The notes: generated by a model from the sequence alone, not told the origin. Numbered from the stretch's first letter, positions 18,174-27,290 are shown. The stretch: 64,000 bases of DNA from Cupriavidus sp. (GCA_031180665.1 JAPSLP010000003.1:186001-250000), one strand, 5' to 3'. Numbers and translations are program-made.

Positions 18174-18935
18174 ATGGGCAAACTGAATTTCGAAGGCAAG
18201 GTGGTGGTGGTGACCGGCGCAACGGGCGGACTCGGCACGGCGATCTGCCATGCCTTCGCGCAAGGCGGTGCGGCCGTGGTGGCGGGATATCACCGCTCGA
18301 CCGAGGCGGCGCAGGCGCTGGTGAGCGCCCTGCCCGCCCATGCCGGTGCCAGGCACACGGCGGTGGCCATGCCGGTTACCGACAGCGCGGCCTTGGGACA
18401 GGCGGCCGCGACCGTCAAGCAGGCGTGTGGCCGAGTCGATGTCCTCGTCAATTGCGCGGGCACCACCCGCTTCGTGCCCCACGACGACCTCGAGGCCCTC
18501 GACGACGCGCTGATCGACACGGTGCTGGCGACCAACGTGCGCGGCCCGATCGCGATGGTGCGGGCGTTCCGGCCGTTGCTCGACGTGCCGCGGAGCGCGG
18601 TGGTGGTCAATATCTCGTCGGTGGCGGCACGGACCGCGATGGGCAGCAATATCGCCTACTGCGCATCCAAGGCCGCACTGGACAACCTGACGGCATCGCT
18701 GGCCCGTGCGCTGGCGCCGCGCATCCGCGTGGTCTCGGTGTCGCCGGGCCTGGTCGATACCGATTTCGTGCAGGCGATGGAGCCGGAATGGCGCAATATG
18801 CAGGCCCGGCTCACGCCGCTGGGACGCCTGGCCAGTCCGGACGAGGTCGCGGCCACGGTGCTTGCCGTAGCCGGCGCGATGCCCTTCACCACCGGCGTGG
18901 CGATTCCCGTCGATGGCGGCCGTCCGCTGCAATAG
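18174..18935 (+). CDS. short-chain dehydrogenase/reductase (SDR)
   Basis: 253-residue classical SDR. Cofactor motif VTGATGGLGTAI near residue 12, NCAG motif, catalytic Ser in NISSVAA and the Tyr-Lys pair in YCASK. The C-terminal SPGLVDTDF and PVDGG are typical. I chose ATG 18174, six bases after the HisD stop; the longer frame would overlap HisD. It probably oxidises a secondary hydroxyl of the substrate handled by its neighbours. Confidence 0.9.
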   Translation: MGKLNFEGKVVVVTGATGGLGTAICHAFAQGGAAVVAGYHRSTEAAQALVSALPAHAGARHTAVAMPVTDSAALGQAAATVKQACGRVDVLVNCAGTTRFVPHDDLEALDDALIDTVLATNVRGPIAMVRAFRPLLDVPRSAVVVNISSVAARTAMGSNIAYCASKAALDNLTASLARALAPRIRVVSVSPGLVDTDFVQAMEPEWRNMQARLTPLGRLASPDEVAATVLAVAGAMPFTTGVAIPVDGGRPLQ

Positions 18936-19014
18936 CAGGATCGGCCCGCTCCCCTGCCGACGGTACCTGGCAACGGAACCCACAGTCACAAGCAAGAACA
19001 TCGGAGACAACACA

Positions 19015-19995
19015 ATGAAATCGATCTATCGCACTGCCCTTCGCGCCGGCCTGCTGGTCACCGGACTCGCGATCGTCATGACGGCTTCGGCAGAGTCCTG
19101 GCCGAGCAAGCCCATCAAGTATGTCGTGCCGTTTTCGCCCGGCGGCGTGTCGGATGCCACCGCGCGCATCGTCGCCGAGGGACTGTCGCAACGGCTGGGG
19201 CAGCCGGTGGTGATCGAGAACAAGCCGGGTGTGTCGGGCATTCTCGGCACGCAGGCCGTGGCCCGTGCCGAGCCCGACGGCTACACCGTCATGGGCGGCA
19301 CGATCACGACCCACGCCGTCAACCCGTTCTTCTACAAGAAGCTGGGCTATGACCCGATCAAGGATTTTGTGGCGGTCAACCTGGTGGGTACGGTCAGCAA
19401 TGTGCTGGTGGTATCGAACGAAAGCCAGTACCAGTCGCTGGACCAGATCATCGCGGCACTGAAGGCCAAGCCGGGCGGCCTGACCTTCGGCACGGCGGGC
19501 CCAGGCAGCTCGCAACAGCTGTCTGGCCAGCTGTTCCAGAGCATCACCGGCACACAGTTGCAGCAGATCTCGTACAAGGGCGGCGCCGCGGCGATGACCG
19601 ACTTGATCGGCGGGCAGATCGACCTCGTCTTCGAGACGGTGGCGGCTGCCAAGCCGATGCTGGACGCCAGGCGCGTACGCGCCATTGGCGTGACCTCGAC
19701 ACATGCATTGCCGAGCCTGCCCGGGGTACGCCCGCTGGCGGAGCAGGGGCTCAAAGGCTTCGAGATGCAGTCGTGGCAGGGCATCTTCGCGCCCGCGGGA
19801 ACGCCCAAGCCGGTGGTAGACCGTCTGGCGGCCGAGATCGCGGCGGTAGTGGCCACGCCAGCCGTGCAGCAGCGCCTGCGTGGCCTGGGTGTCGAGCCGT
19901 CGGGCAAGACGTCTGCAGCCTTCACGGCCTTCCAGCGCGGGGAAGTGGCCAAGTGGGGCAAGATCATCCAGGCCGCGGGCGTGGTGCCCGAGTAA
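19015..19995 (+). CDS. Bug/TctC-type tripartite tricarboxylate transporter receptor
   Basis: 326-residue periplasmic receptor. Signal peptide at residues 1-27 (GLLVTGLAIVMTASAES), then the Bug hallmark WPSKPIKYVVPFSPGGVSD and GQPVVIENKPG. These proteins bind carboxylates and normally deliver them to TctAB membrane proteins, none of which is in the window. ATG 19015 begins the signal peptide. It closes the aldolase/HisD/SDR operon, suggesting the substrate is a hydroxylated carboxylic acid. Confidence 0.93.
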   Translation: MKSIYRTALRAGLLVTGLAIVMTASAESWPSKPIKYVVPFSPGGVSDATARIVAEGLSQRLGQPVVIENKPGVSGILGTQAVARAEPDGYTVMGGTITTHAVNPFFYKKLGYDPIKDFVAVNLVGTVSNVLVVSNESQYQSLDQIIAALKAKPGGLTFGTAGPGSSQQLSGQLFQSITGTQLQQISYKGGAAAMTDLIGGQIDLVFETVAAAKPMLDARRVRAIGVTSTHALPSLPGVRPLAEQGLKGFEMQSWQGIFAPAGTPKPVVDRLAAEIAAVVATPAVQQRLRGLGVEPSGKTSAAFTAFQRGEVAKWGKIIQAAGVVPE

Positions 19996-20161
19996 GGCGA
20001 AGCAAGGGGGAGCAAGGCGGCGGTCAATGGTGATGGCGGCGGGAACGCGGCGACAGCCATGGCCTGCCCTCCCTCCCTCCCTTTCTGCGCGAAATGGTGT
20101 CGCCTGGGGGCATGCAGAAGCGTCTATCCCGGTGGGTCGAGCCGTTGCGCCTGTCTGGGCG

Positions 20162-21085
20162 TCATTTGCCCCATGGTCCGAATCTCTCCGCGAGGCAATC
20201 CACGAACAGCCTGATCCTTGATGACAGCTGATGGCGCTGCTGGTACACGGCATAGATGTTCGCTTCCGGCGTCGCGTAGTTCGGCAGCACCTGCACCAGC
20301 CGTCCGCTGCGCAAATAGCGGTCGACATCCCATTCGGCACGCAGCACGATACCGTGGCCCTGCAGCGCCCAACTGACGGCGATCTCGCCATCATTGGTAG
20401 TGAGGTTGCCGCGCACGTGTATCGCCTCCGTGCGCGACTTGCCTCCCTTCGTCGGCGTAAGGCGCCATACCCCATACGCATCGCTGCCCTGCCGGATGCC
20501 GATGCAATTGTGCCGCGCCAGATCCCGGGGGGTCTGCGGCGTTCCACGCTCCTTCAGGTATTTCGGTGAAGCGCACAGCAGCCGCCGGTTCGGCGCCAGC
20601 TTGCGCGCCACCACTCTGGCATCCGGCGGCTCGCCAAAACGGACACAGACGTCGAACGTGTCCTCGCTCAGTGGTGGCGGATCGGCCGACAGTTGCAGCT
20701 GCACGTCCACTTCGGGGTACGTCCGGATGTAGTCGGCGATGACGGGCGCCACATGCATGCGCCCGAAGCCGAGCGTCGCATTGACGCGCAGCAGTCCACT
20801 GGGTCGCCCCTTGGCACTGGTGAGCAGTTGTTCGAGGTCGTCGATTTCGCCGAGGATACGCCGCGCATGTTCGAGCAGGACCTCCCCTTCGGGCGTCAGA
20901 CCCATGCGTCTGGTGGTACGGGTCACCAACGGCGTACCGATCCGGGCCTCCATCTGGCCGAGTCGCTTGCTGACCGCTGCCGTGGAGACTCCGAGATCGC
21001 GGGCCGCGGCGCTCAGGCTTCCCGAGACCGCAACGGTAGTGAAAAAGCCCAGTTCGGCCGGCTGAATCGCGCTGTGGGATGCCAT
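20162..21085 (-). CDS. LysR-family transcriptional regulator of the tartrate-type cluster
   Basis: 307 residues. Helix-turn-helix in the first 65 residues (GSLSAAARDLGVSTAAVSKR, then LGQMEARIGTPLVTRTTRR), then the effector domain with HNCIGIRQGSDAYG and other features of the group acting on dehydrogenases and tartrate genes. It diverges from the ttuC-like gene with a 124-base shared region holding a GTTAA-N7-TTAAC repeat. Probable activator of the tartrate genes. Confidence 0.92.
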   Translation of the reverse strand: MASHSAIQPAELGFFTTVAVSGSLSAAARDLGVSTAAVSKRLGQMEARIGTPLVTRTTRRMGLTPEGEVLLEHARRILGEIDDLEQLLTSAKGRPSGLLRVNATLGFGRMHVAPVIADYIRTYPEVDVQLQLSADPPPLSEDTFDVCVRFGEPPDARVVARKLAPNRRLLCASPKYLKERGTPQTPRDLARHNCIGIRQGSDAYGVWRLTPTKGGKSRTEAIHVRGNLTTNDGEIAVSWALQGHGIVLRAEWDVDRYLRSGRLVQVLPNYATPEANIYAVYQQRHQLSSRIRLFVDCLAERFGPWGK

Positions 21086-21102
21086 CTCACTTTCAACTAC
21101 AG

Positions 21103-21119
21103 GTTAAGAATGGTTTAAC
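21103..21119. promoter_or_regulatory. possible LysR box
   Basis: GTTAA (21103-21107) and TTAAC (21115-21119) are inverted arms seven bases apart, with the T-N11-A geometry of LysR sites, in the divergent region before the ttuC-like gene. Confidence 0.45.
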
Positions 21120-21209
21120 TCTAGTGCCAATCCAAACCTGCGTCCAGCGTCCAGAATCTGCCCTGCGTACTTGAACGACGACTGATCGAAATACAGGGAG
21201 AGACGACAG

Positions 21210-22301
21210 ATGAAGACCTACAGGATTGCAACCATTCCGGGCGATGGCATTGGCAAGGAGGTCGTGCCCGCGGGCCGGGAAGTCATGGAAGCGCTCGCCG
21301 CCGCCGGCACGGATTTCCGCTTCGAGTTCGAGAATTTCGACTGGGGCGGCGACTACTATCGCGAGCACGGCGTCATGATGCCCCCCGACGGCCTGGACGC
21401 ACTGCGGGACAAGGATGCGATCCTGTTCGGCTCTGCGGGCGACAACCAGATCCCCGACCACATCACGCTGTGGGGTCTTCGGCTGAAGATCTGCCAGGGC
21501 TTCGACCAATACGCCAACGTCCGGCCGACCCGGATCCTCCCCGGCATCGATGCGCCGCTCAAGCGCTGTGCCCCCGAAGACCTGAACTGGGTCATCGTCC
21601 GCGAAAACTCCGAAGGGGAGTACTCCGGCGTCGGCGGACGCGTCCATCAGGGCCATCCGATCGAAGCGGCCACCGATGTATCGATGATGACGCGCGTGGG
21701 TGTGGAGCGAATCCTGCGCTATGCCTTCAAGCTGGCGCAGTCGCGTCCCCGCAAGCTGCTGACCGTGATCACGAAGTCGAACGCTCAGCGGCACGCGATG
21801 GTGATGTGGGACGAGGTCGCCGTGCAGGTAGCGAAGGAGTTCCCCGACGTCTGCTGGGACAAGGAACTGGTCGATGCCGCCACGGCGCGGATGGTGAACC
21901 GTCCAACGTCGCTGGACACGATCGTGGCGACCAACCTCCACGCGGACATCCTGAGCGATCTGGCCGCGGCGCTGGCCGGCAGCCTTGGCATCGCGCCGAC
22001 CGGCAACATCGACCCGGAACGCCGCTATCCGTCGATGTTCGAACCGATCCATGGATCCGCGTTCGACATCATGGGCAAAGGCCTGGCCAACCCGGTCGGA
22101 ACCTTCTGGTCTGTCGTGATGCTGCTGGAGCACCTTGGCGAGAACGACGCCGCTGGCCGATTGATGGCGGCGATCGAGGCCGTCACCGCCGATCCGGCTC
22201 TGCACACTGGAGACCTTGGCGGCAAGGCCAGAACGGTCGATGTGACCAAGGCGGTTTGCCACCACCTGGCCATCGACCGGCAAGCGAAGGCGGCCGCGTA
22301 A
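21210..22301 (+). CDS. ttuC: tartrate dehydrogenase/decarboxylase-like (isopropylmalate DH family)
   Basis: 363-residue NAD- and divalent-metal-dependent beta-decarboxylating dehydrogenase. The N-terminus RIATIPGDGIGKEVVPAGRE and the segments VIVRENSEGEYSGVGGR, KSNAQRH, ADILSDLAAAL and MFEPIHGSAFDI are diagnostic. The wording ENSEGEYSGVGG is that of tartrate dehydrogenase rather than LeuB. ATG 21210 follows AGGGAGAG. It precedes a glycerate 2-kinase and a pyruvate kinase, the ttuC-ttuD-ttuE order of tartrate utilisation, where it makes D-glycerate or oxaloglycolate. Confidence 0.9.
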   Translation: MKTYRIATIPGDGIGKEVVPAGREVMEALAAAGTDFRFEFENFDWGGDYYREHGVMMPPDGLDALRDKDAILFGSAGDNQIPDHITLWGLRLKICQGFDQYANVRPTRILPGIDAPLKRCAPEDLNWVIVRENSEGEYSGVGGRVHQGHPIEAATDVSMMTRVGVERILRYAFKLAQSRPRKLLTVITKSNAQRHAMVMWDEVAVQVAKEFPDVCWDKELVDAATARMVNRPTSLDTIVATNLHADILSDLAAALAGSLGIAPTGNIDPERRYPSMFEPIHGSAFDIMGKGLANPVGTFWSVVMLLEHLGENDAAGRLMAAIEAVTADPALHTGDLGGKARTVDVTKAVCHHLAIDRQAKAAA

Positions 22302-22333
22302 GTTGCCGCGGCAGACGGCATAGCTCCTTCGCG

Positions 22334-22381
22334 CCCGAACTTCGTTCGGGCTGCTGGCAGGCGCGCGTTGCGCGCGCTTGC
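22334..22381. other. two adjacent hairpins after ttuC
   Basis: CCCGAAC-TTC-GTTCGGG at 22334-22350 is a perfect 7-base stem. It is followed at 22357-22381 by GGCAGGCGCGC pairing with GCGCGCTTGCC (one G-T). There is no T-run, so this is more likely an mRNA-stabilising or attenuating structure than a terminator. Confidence 0.5.
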
Positions 22382-22453
22382 CCTCTTGCGGACTCGACAA
22401 CGACGAATCGATCGTTGCCGCAGACGAACATCTTGAATCAGCAGGAGACAGCG

Positions 22454-22561
22454 ATGATTCCACGCTTGCTGGGCACACTTTGCCTTCTCGCCAGGCTTGG
22501 CCGCCTTGTGCGCCGCGCACTGGCCGATTCCGCCCGGTCCCAGTCAAACCTGATGCACTGA
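22454..22561 (+). pseudogene. 35-codon ORF, possible stub of a receptor gene
   Basis: ATG 22454 follows CAGGAGA at good distance and starts MIPRLLGTLCLLA, signal-peptide-like. A frame change downstream gives AALCAAHWP, similar to the end of a Bug signal peptide. The ORF ends at 22561, ten bases before the next gene. It could be the remains of a deleted receptor gene or a small translated ORF; conservation is unknown. Confidence 0.3.
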
Positions 22562-22571
22562 GGCGGCCGCC

Positions 22572-23849
22572 ATGTCGATGGATTCCGCCCAGGCCCGCGC
22601 GCTGTTGCGCCGGATGTTCGATGCCGCCATCGCGGCCGCGCAGCCCGCCGTTACCCTGCGCGACCACCTGCCAGACCGTCCGACTGGACGCACGCTCGTA
22701 ATTGGCGCCGGCAAGGCGTCCGCCGCCATGGCGCAAGCGTTCGAAGCGGCATGGCCGTGGCCGCTGGAAGGACTCGTGGTGACACGGTATGGCCATGCGG
22801 TGCAATGCGACCGCATCGAGGTCGTGCAAGCCTCTCATCCTGTTCCCGACGCCGCGGGACACCGGGCCGCCGAGCGCATGCTCGAGCTGGTATCCGGCCT
22901 CACCGAAGACGATCTCGTGGTAGGCCTGTTCTCAGGAGGCGGCTCGTCGCTGCTTCCTCTGCCGCTGCCCGGCATCTCGCTGGAGCATAAACAGGCGGTC
23001 AACACGGCGTTGCTGAAGTCAGGCGCCACCATATCGGAGATGAACTGCGTGCGGCGGCATTTGTCCGCGATCAAGGGCGGACGCCTTGCGGCTGCCTGCT
23101 ATCCCGCTCGCGTATGCAATCTGCTGGTATCCGATGTGGCCGGCGACGATCCGGCCGACATTGCCTCCGGGCCCACGGTACCGGACCGCACCACCCGGCG
23201 GGACGCGCTGAACATCATTCGCCGCTATGCGCTGCCGGTTCCCGCTCCGGTGATTGAAGTACTGGAGACACCGGCTGCCGAAACCATCAAGCCCGACGAT
23301 CCCCGTCTTCCCTGCATCGACACCGCAGTGATCGCCACACCGCGGCTGGCCTTGGCAGCGACTGCCGCGGTAGCGCGCGAGGCAGGATTGTCCGCGCACG
23401 TGCTGAGCGATTCGATCGAAGGTGAGGCCCGGGATGTCGGCCTGGTATTGGGCGCGATCGCCATCGAGGCCGCGAATGGCCGTCTGCCGTTTCAGACGCC
23501 ATGCGTTCTGCTGTCGGGCGGCGAAACGACGGTCACGGTGCGGCGAAATGGACGAGGTGGCCGGAATGTCGAGTTCCTGCTTTCGCTGGCGCTGAAGCTG
23601 CGCGGCCACAACGGGATCCATGCGCTGGCGGGCGATACCGATGGCGTCGATGGGCAGGAGGACATCGCAGGGGCGGTCATCGGGCCGGACACACTGCGGC
23701 GGGCCATGCAATTGGGGCTGCGGCCACAGGAGGCTCTGGCCAGCAACGATGCCCATGGATTCTTCGAAGCGCTGGGCGATGCGGTGAAGACCGGCCCGAC
23801 GCTGACCAATGTCAACGATTTCCGGGCGATCCTGATCGCCCCTGACTGA
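22572..23849 (+). CDS. ttuD: glycerate 2-kinase (MOFRL/GckA family; TtuD-like)
   Basis: 425 residues of the glycerate kinase type I/MOFRL family, historically called hydroxypyruvate reductase TtuD in tartrate clusters. It phosphorylates D-glycerate to 2-phosphoglycerate. Features: GAGKASAAMAQAFE near residue 40, GLFSGGGSSLL, the LSAIKGGRLA segment and the C-terminal MOFRL part with LSGGETTVTVRRNGRGGRN. It starts at ATG 22572 after GAGGCGG and ends nine bases before the pyruvate kinase, forming one operon with it. Confidence 0.92.
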   Translation: MSMDSAQARALLRRMFDAAIAAAQPAVTLRDHLPDRPTGRTLVIGAGKASAAMAQAFEAAWPWPLEGLVVTRYGHAVQCDRIEVVQASHPVPDAAGHRAAERMLELVSGLTEDDLVVGLFSGGGSSLLPLPLPGISLEHKQAVNTALLKSGATISEMNCVRRHLSAIKGGRLAAACYPARVCNLLVSDVAGDDPADIASGPTVPDRTTRRDALNIIRRYALPVPAPVIEVLETPAAETIKPDDPRLPCIDTAVIATPRLALAATAAVAREAGLSAHVLSDSIEGEARDVGLVLGAIAIEAANGRLPFQTPCVLLSGGETTVTVRRNGRGGRNVEFLLSLALKLRGHNGIHALAGDTDGVDGQEDIAGAVIGPDTLRRAMQLGLRPQEALASNDAHGFFEALGDAVKTGPTLTNVNDFRAILIAPD

Positions 23850-23858
23850 GCCAATACG

Positions 23859-25277
23859 ATGAGACGCTTTCGCAATGCAAAGATCGTCGCGACACTCGGG
23901 CCGGCCAGCACCTCGCACGAGGCGATCGACGCGCTGTTCCAGGCCGGCGCCGACGTATTCCGGCTGAATTTCAGCCACGGCGCGCATGAGGACCACAAGC
24001 AGCGGATCGAGTCGATCCGCAGGATCGAACAGGAACGCTGCCGTCCCATCGGCGTCCTGGTGGACCTCCAGGGGCCCAAGTTGCGAGTGGGAGCGTTTGC
24101 AGACGGCCCTGTCCAGTTGGCGACGCAAGCGCGCTTCCGCCTCGACCTCGACAACGAGACGCGGGGATCGGCAACACGCGTGAGCCTGCCCCACCCCGAG
24201 ATTTTCTCCGCGTTGGAGACCGGCACGGAGCTGCTGCTCGATGACGGCAAGATCCGGCTGCGGGTGGACCGCTGCGGTCCCGACTTCGCCGAGACCACCG
24301 TGATGAACGGCGGCACCTTGTCCGACCGGAAGGGCGTGAACGTACCCGGCGTCGTGCTGCCGCTTTCCGCCATGACGGAAAAGGACCGGCGTGACCTCGA
24401 TTTCGCGCTCACGCTTGGCGTCGACTGGATTGCACTGTCGTTCGTGCAACGCCCCGAGGACATTCGTGACATCAAGACCATCGTGCAGGGCCGTGCCGGG
24501 ATTGTCGCCAAGCTGGAGAAGCCGGCCGCGATCCACAGTCTGCCGGCCATCGTCGAGCAAGCCGATGCCGTCATGGTGGCACGCGGTGATCTCGGTGTCG
24601 AAATGCCGGCCGAGCAGGTGCCGTCGTTGCAGAAGCAGATCGTGCGGGCCTGCCGCAAGGCCGGCAAGCCGGTGATCGTCGCCACCCAGATGCTGGAGTC
24701 GATGATCGCCTCACCGGTGCCTACGCGCGCGGAAGCCTCGGATGTCGCCACGGCGGTCTACGACGGAGCCGATGCCGTGATGCTGTCCGCCGAATCGGCA
24801 TCCGGTCGCTTCCCCGTCGAGGCGGTAAAGGTGATGGACGGAATCATTTCCCGCACCGAATCCGACCCGTTCTATCACGACGCGATCCAGGCCTCCCATA
24901 CGCCCCCGCGTGCCGAAGCGGCGGATGCCATCGGCTATGCGGTGCGGCACGTGGTGGGCCTCCTTCAGGTGCCGGCAACCGTTGCGTACACAAGTTCTGG
25001 CTACTCTGCCCTGCGCATGGCGCGTGAGCGGCCAGAGGTGCCGATCCTGGGCATGACCCCTCGCATCGCAACGGCGCGCCGACTCGCGCTGGCCTGGGGC
25101 GTTCACGCGGTGCTGTGCCACGAAGTGGTGGACGTGCTCGAGATGACCGAGTTGGCGGGCCGCACGGTACTCAAGGAGGGCTTCGGCGATCCCGGCCAGT
25201 CGATCGTCATCTCGGCCGGTCTGCCCTTTGCTGTGGCCGGCACGACGAACCTGATGCGCATTGCGCAGATTCCGTAA
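23859..25277 (+). CDS. pyk: pyruvate kinase
   Basis: 472 residues, full length for bacterial pyruvate kinase, which converts PEP and ADP to pyruvate and ATP. Motifs: NAKIVATLGPASTS, FRLNFSHG, the catalytic lysine segment AKLEKPAA, VARGDLGVEMP, and TQMLESMI. A dedicated pyruvate kinase beside tartrate dehydrogenase and glycerate kinase matches ttuE of known tartrate operons. It finishes the route tartrate, glycerate, 2-phosphoglycerate, PEP, pyruvate. Confidence 0.95.
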   Translation: MRRFRNAKIVATLGPASTSHEAIDALFQAGADVFRLNFSHGAHEDHKQRIESIRRIEQERCRPIGVLVDLQGPKLRVGAFADGPVQLATQARFRLDLDNETRGSATRVSLPHPEIFSALETGTELLLDDGKIRLRVDRCGPDFAETTVMNGGTLSDRKGVNVPGVVLPLSAMTEKDRRDLDFALTLGVDWIALSFVQRPEDIRDIKTIVQGRAGIVAKLEKPAAIHSLPAIVEQADAVMVARGDLGVEMPAEQVPSLQKQIVRACRKAGKPVIVATQMLESMIASPVPTRAEASDVATAVYDGADAVMLSAESASGRFPVEAVKVMDGIISRTESDPFYHDAIQASHTPPRAEAADAIGYAVRHVVGLLQVPATVAYTSSGYSALRMARERPEVPILGMTPRIATARRLALAWGVHAVLCHEVVDVLEMTELAGRTVLKEGFGDPGQSIVISAGLPFAVAGTTNLMRIAQIP

Positions 25278-25480
25278 GGGGACAACGCGTCAATCATTCC
25301 CGAAGTGCGCGGCGACGCGATTGTCGGCTCGCGGGGCAATCCGCACGCCGCGGCCCGGGAAGTACAGGCCGACTGGCTCGCGGGGCGACATTCGCGCGAC
25401 GCGGGGCACTTTCGGTAGCTGTGTAGTAGCGCATTCCTTGCCACGCATTTACCCGACCAATAGAGACAGAGGAGACAACG

Positions 25481-26473
25481 ATGCGTACCTTCCCTTCCCC
25501 AACCCTGCGCCGGCTGTGCGGCGTCTCGATATTTGCGCTCGGGCTCGGTGTCACGCCGCTTGGCATGGCGCAGGACTGGCCAGCCAAGCCGATCAGCCTG
25601 GTGGTTCCCTTCCCGTCCGGCGGCACCACCGATGTTCTGGCGCGCGCGCTTGGCGACCAGCTCTCGAAGAACCTGGGCCAGCCCGTTATCGTCGAGAACC
25701 GTCCAGGCGCCGGGGCAACGCTGGGGGCCGATCATGTCGCCAAGGCGAAGCCCGACGGCCATGTCCTGTTGATGGGCGCCGTACACCACACCATCGCCAC
25801 CAGCGTCTACAAGAAGCTCCCCTACAGCTTCGAGAAGGATCTGGCCCCCGTCTCCACGCTGGCGATGGTTCCGAACGTACTGGTCGTCAACAGCGCGAAG
25901 ACGCCGGCCAGGAATCTGGCAGAACTCGTCTCGCTGGCGAAGAAGGCGTCCCCCGAGATGTCGTACGGCTCCAATGGCAACGGTACGGCGCAGCATCTGA
26001 TCGGTACACAGTTCCAGGCCGCCACCGGAGCCAGCCTGCTGCACGTTCCCTACAAGGGCAGCGGCCCGCTGACAACCGACCTGCTTGGGGGGCAAGTCAC
26101 CATGTCGTTCGACACGTTGACGACCGTGCTGCCGCATGTCAAGGCGGGCAAACTCAGGGCCCTGGCCGTCACCACGGCAAAGCGGTCGACCGCATTGCCG
26201 GACGTGCCGACACTGCAGGAAGCCGGCTTGAAAGGCTTCGATATCGGTACCTGGTTCGGCGTGCTCGCGCCAGCGGCAACGCCGAAACCGGTGCTCACAC
26301 GACTCAACGCAGAGATCGTCAAGATCGTGAACTCGCCGGACTTTCAGCAGCGGATGATCGCCGCTGGTGCCGAGCCGATGCCAAGCACGCAGGAAGCCTT
26401 TGCAAAGCGGATCAGCGATGAAACCGCGAAGTTCGCCACGCTGGTACGGGATGGCAAGGTGATGATCGAGTAG
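25481..26473 (+). CDS. Bug/TctC-type receptor of the tartrate-type cluster
   Basis: 330-residue periplasmic receptor. Signal peptide at 1-30 (LCGVSIFALGLGVTPLGMAQ), then WPAKPISLVVPFPSGGTTDV and GQPVIVENRPGAGAT. ATG 25481 follows GAGGAGAC. A 203-base gap separates it from pyruvate kinase, so it may have its own promoter. Its position suggests it captures tartrate or a related hydroxy-dicarboxylate; no TctAB membrane components are nearby. Confidence 0.92.
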   Translation: MRTFPSPTLRRLCGVSIFALGLGVTPLGMAQDWPAKPISLVVPFPSGGTTDVLARALGDQLSKNLGQPVIVENRPGAGATLGADHVAKAKPDGHVLLMGAVHHTIATSVYKKLPYSFEKDLAPVSTLAMVPNVLVVNSAKTPARNLAELVSLAKKASPEMSYGSNGNGTAQHLIGTQFQAATGASLLHVPYKGSGPLTTDLLGGQVTMSFDTLTTVLPHVKAGKLRALAVTTAKRSTALPDVPTLQEAGLKGFDIGTWFGVLAPAATPKPVLTRLNAEIVKIVNSPDFQQRMIAAGAEPMPSTQEAFAKRISDETAKFATLVRDGKVMIE

Positions 26474-26579
26474 CGCTCCGAGCCTGCGGCGCGGCGGATC
26501 GCTGTGACTGCGGCTTTCCCGGCGCCGACGTCGCCGCACTGCGACCGATACTGGAAACCATCACGGGACCCATTGGCGT

Positions 26580-26632
26580 TTCGGCATAACCGAATGCAGT
26601 GTTCGGAAAAAATGCATTTCCGTTTGGCGGAA
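26580..26632. promoter_or_regulatory. cluster of three inverted repeats including an IclR-type box
   Basis: TTCGG-CATAA-CCGAA (26580-26594), CGGAAA-N7-TTTCCG (26604-26622) and TTCCG-TTTGG-CGGAA (26618-26632) follow one another. The last resembles the IclR-type operator found at 50271-50285 (CCGCC...GG core). No IclR gene is adjacent, so this may be the relic of a lost IclR-controlled promoter. Confidence 0.45.
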
Positions 26633-26675
26633 TAAGACCGAGCATGGCAAACGTCAAGATCCGTTGGCCCGTTGC

Positions 26676-27290
26676 ATGCAAGTTCACGTTCGATGCCGTT
26701 CGCAGGTCGTCCTTCATCGACTGGTTCCGGCCTTTACCATGTCGGTTACCGCGCTTCAGGGCGAGCAATACCTGATCCGACGCGGGTACAGGCGTGCCCT
26801 TAGGGAAGGCCAGACTGCCGAGATTCCGGCCTTCGAATGCGTGGACCTGCAGCTGATCGGCGGGATTTTCATGCCGTCCGTGTGTCGTCTGCAACTGTGC
26901 GTCCCGACCTTGCCCGAATTGGGTCGGGCACCAGGGACGATCGCCATGGGTGCACAAGGCCCGGTCGGCCAGCTCCGCGACCTGATCTCCGGGTGGGTAT
27001 TTCAGAACCCGCAGCAGGAATGGAGCGCCACTGCCATGGCCGGCGCGCTGCAAACGACGCGCAACAAGATTCGCGCAATGCTGTTCAGGCAGGGCGATGC
27101 GCTGACACAGCTGTGCCGGACGCAGCGGCTCATGAGAGCGTTGTTCGACTCCCTGCTTTGCGATCTCGAGGTGACCGACCTGAAAGTACGATTGGGTTGG
27201 CCGGATACCAGCGACCTGGAGGCGTCATTCCAGGATTGGTTCGGTGTATCGCTTCAGACGGTGTCGCGGCTTCGGGAAGACTCCGTTTGA
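26676..27290 (+). CDS. AraC-like helix-turn-helix protein, atypical
   Basis: About 204 residues. The C-terminal ~95 residues follow the AraC/XylS DNA-binding pattern: WSATAMAGALQTTRNKIRAM, then LCRTQRLMRALFDSLL, VRLGWPDTSDLEASFQDWFG and a final VSRLRE. The N-terminal half has no recognisable cupin or effector domain. The start is uncertain: TTG 26664, ATG 26676 and ATG 26739 are all possible. A second frame from ATG 26644 also looks protein-like, so an upstream frameshift may have split a longer gene. It lies among decayed genes and may not be functional. Confidence 0.5.
   Translation: MQVHVRCRSQVVLHRLVPAFTMSVTALQGEQYLIRRGYRRALREGQTAEIPAFECVDLQLIGGIFMPSVCRLQLCVPTLPELGRAPGTIAMGAQGPVGQLRDLISGWVFQNPQQEWSATAMAGALQTTRNKIRAMLFRQGDALTQLCRTQRLMRALFDSLLCDLEVTDLKVRLGWPDTSDLEASFQDWFGVSLQTVSRLREDSV

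Noticed and set aside
18886..20547. 553-codon minus-strand frame over the first complete Bug gene
   Set aside because: Antisense shadow; the plus strand has a full signal peptide and Bug motifs.
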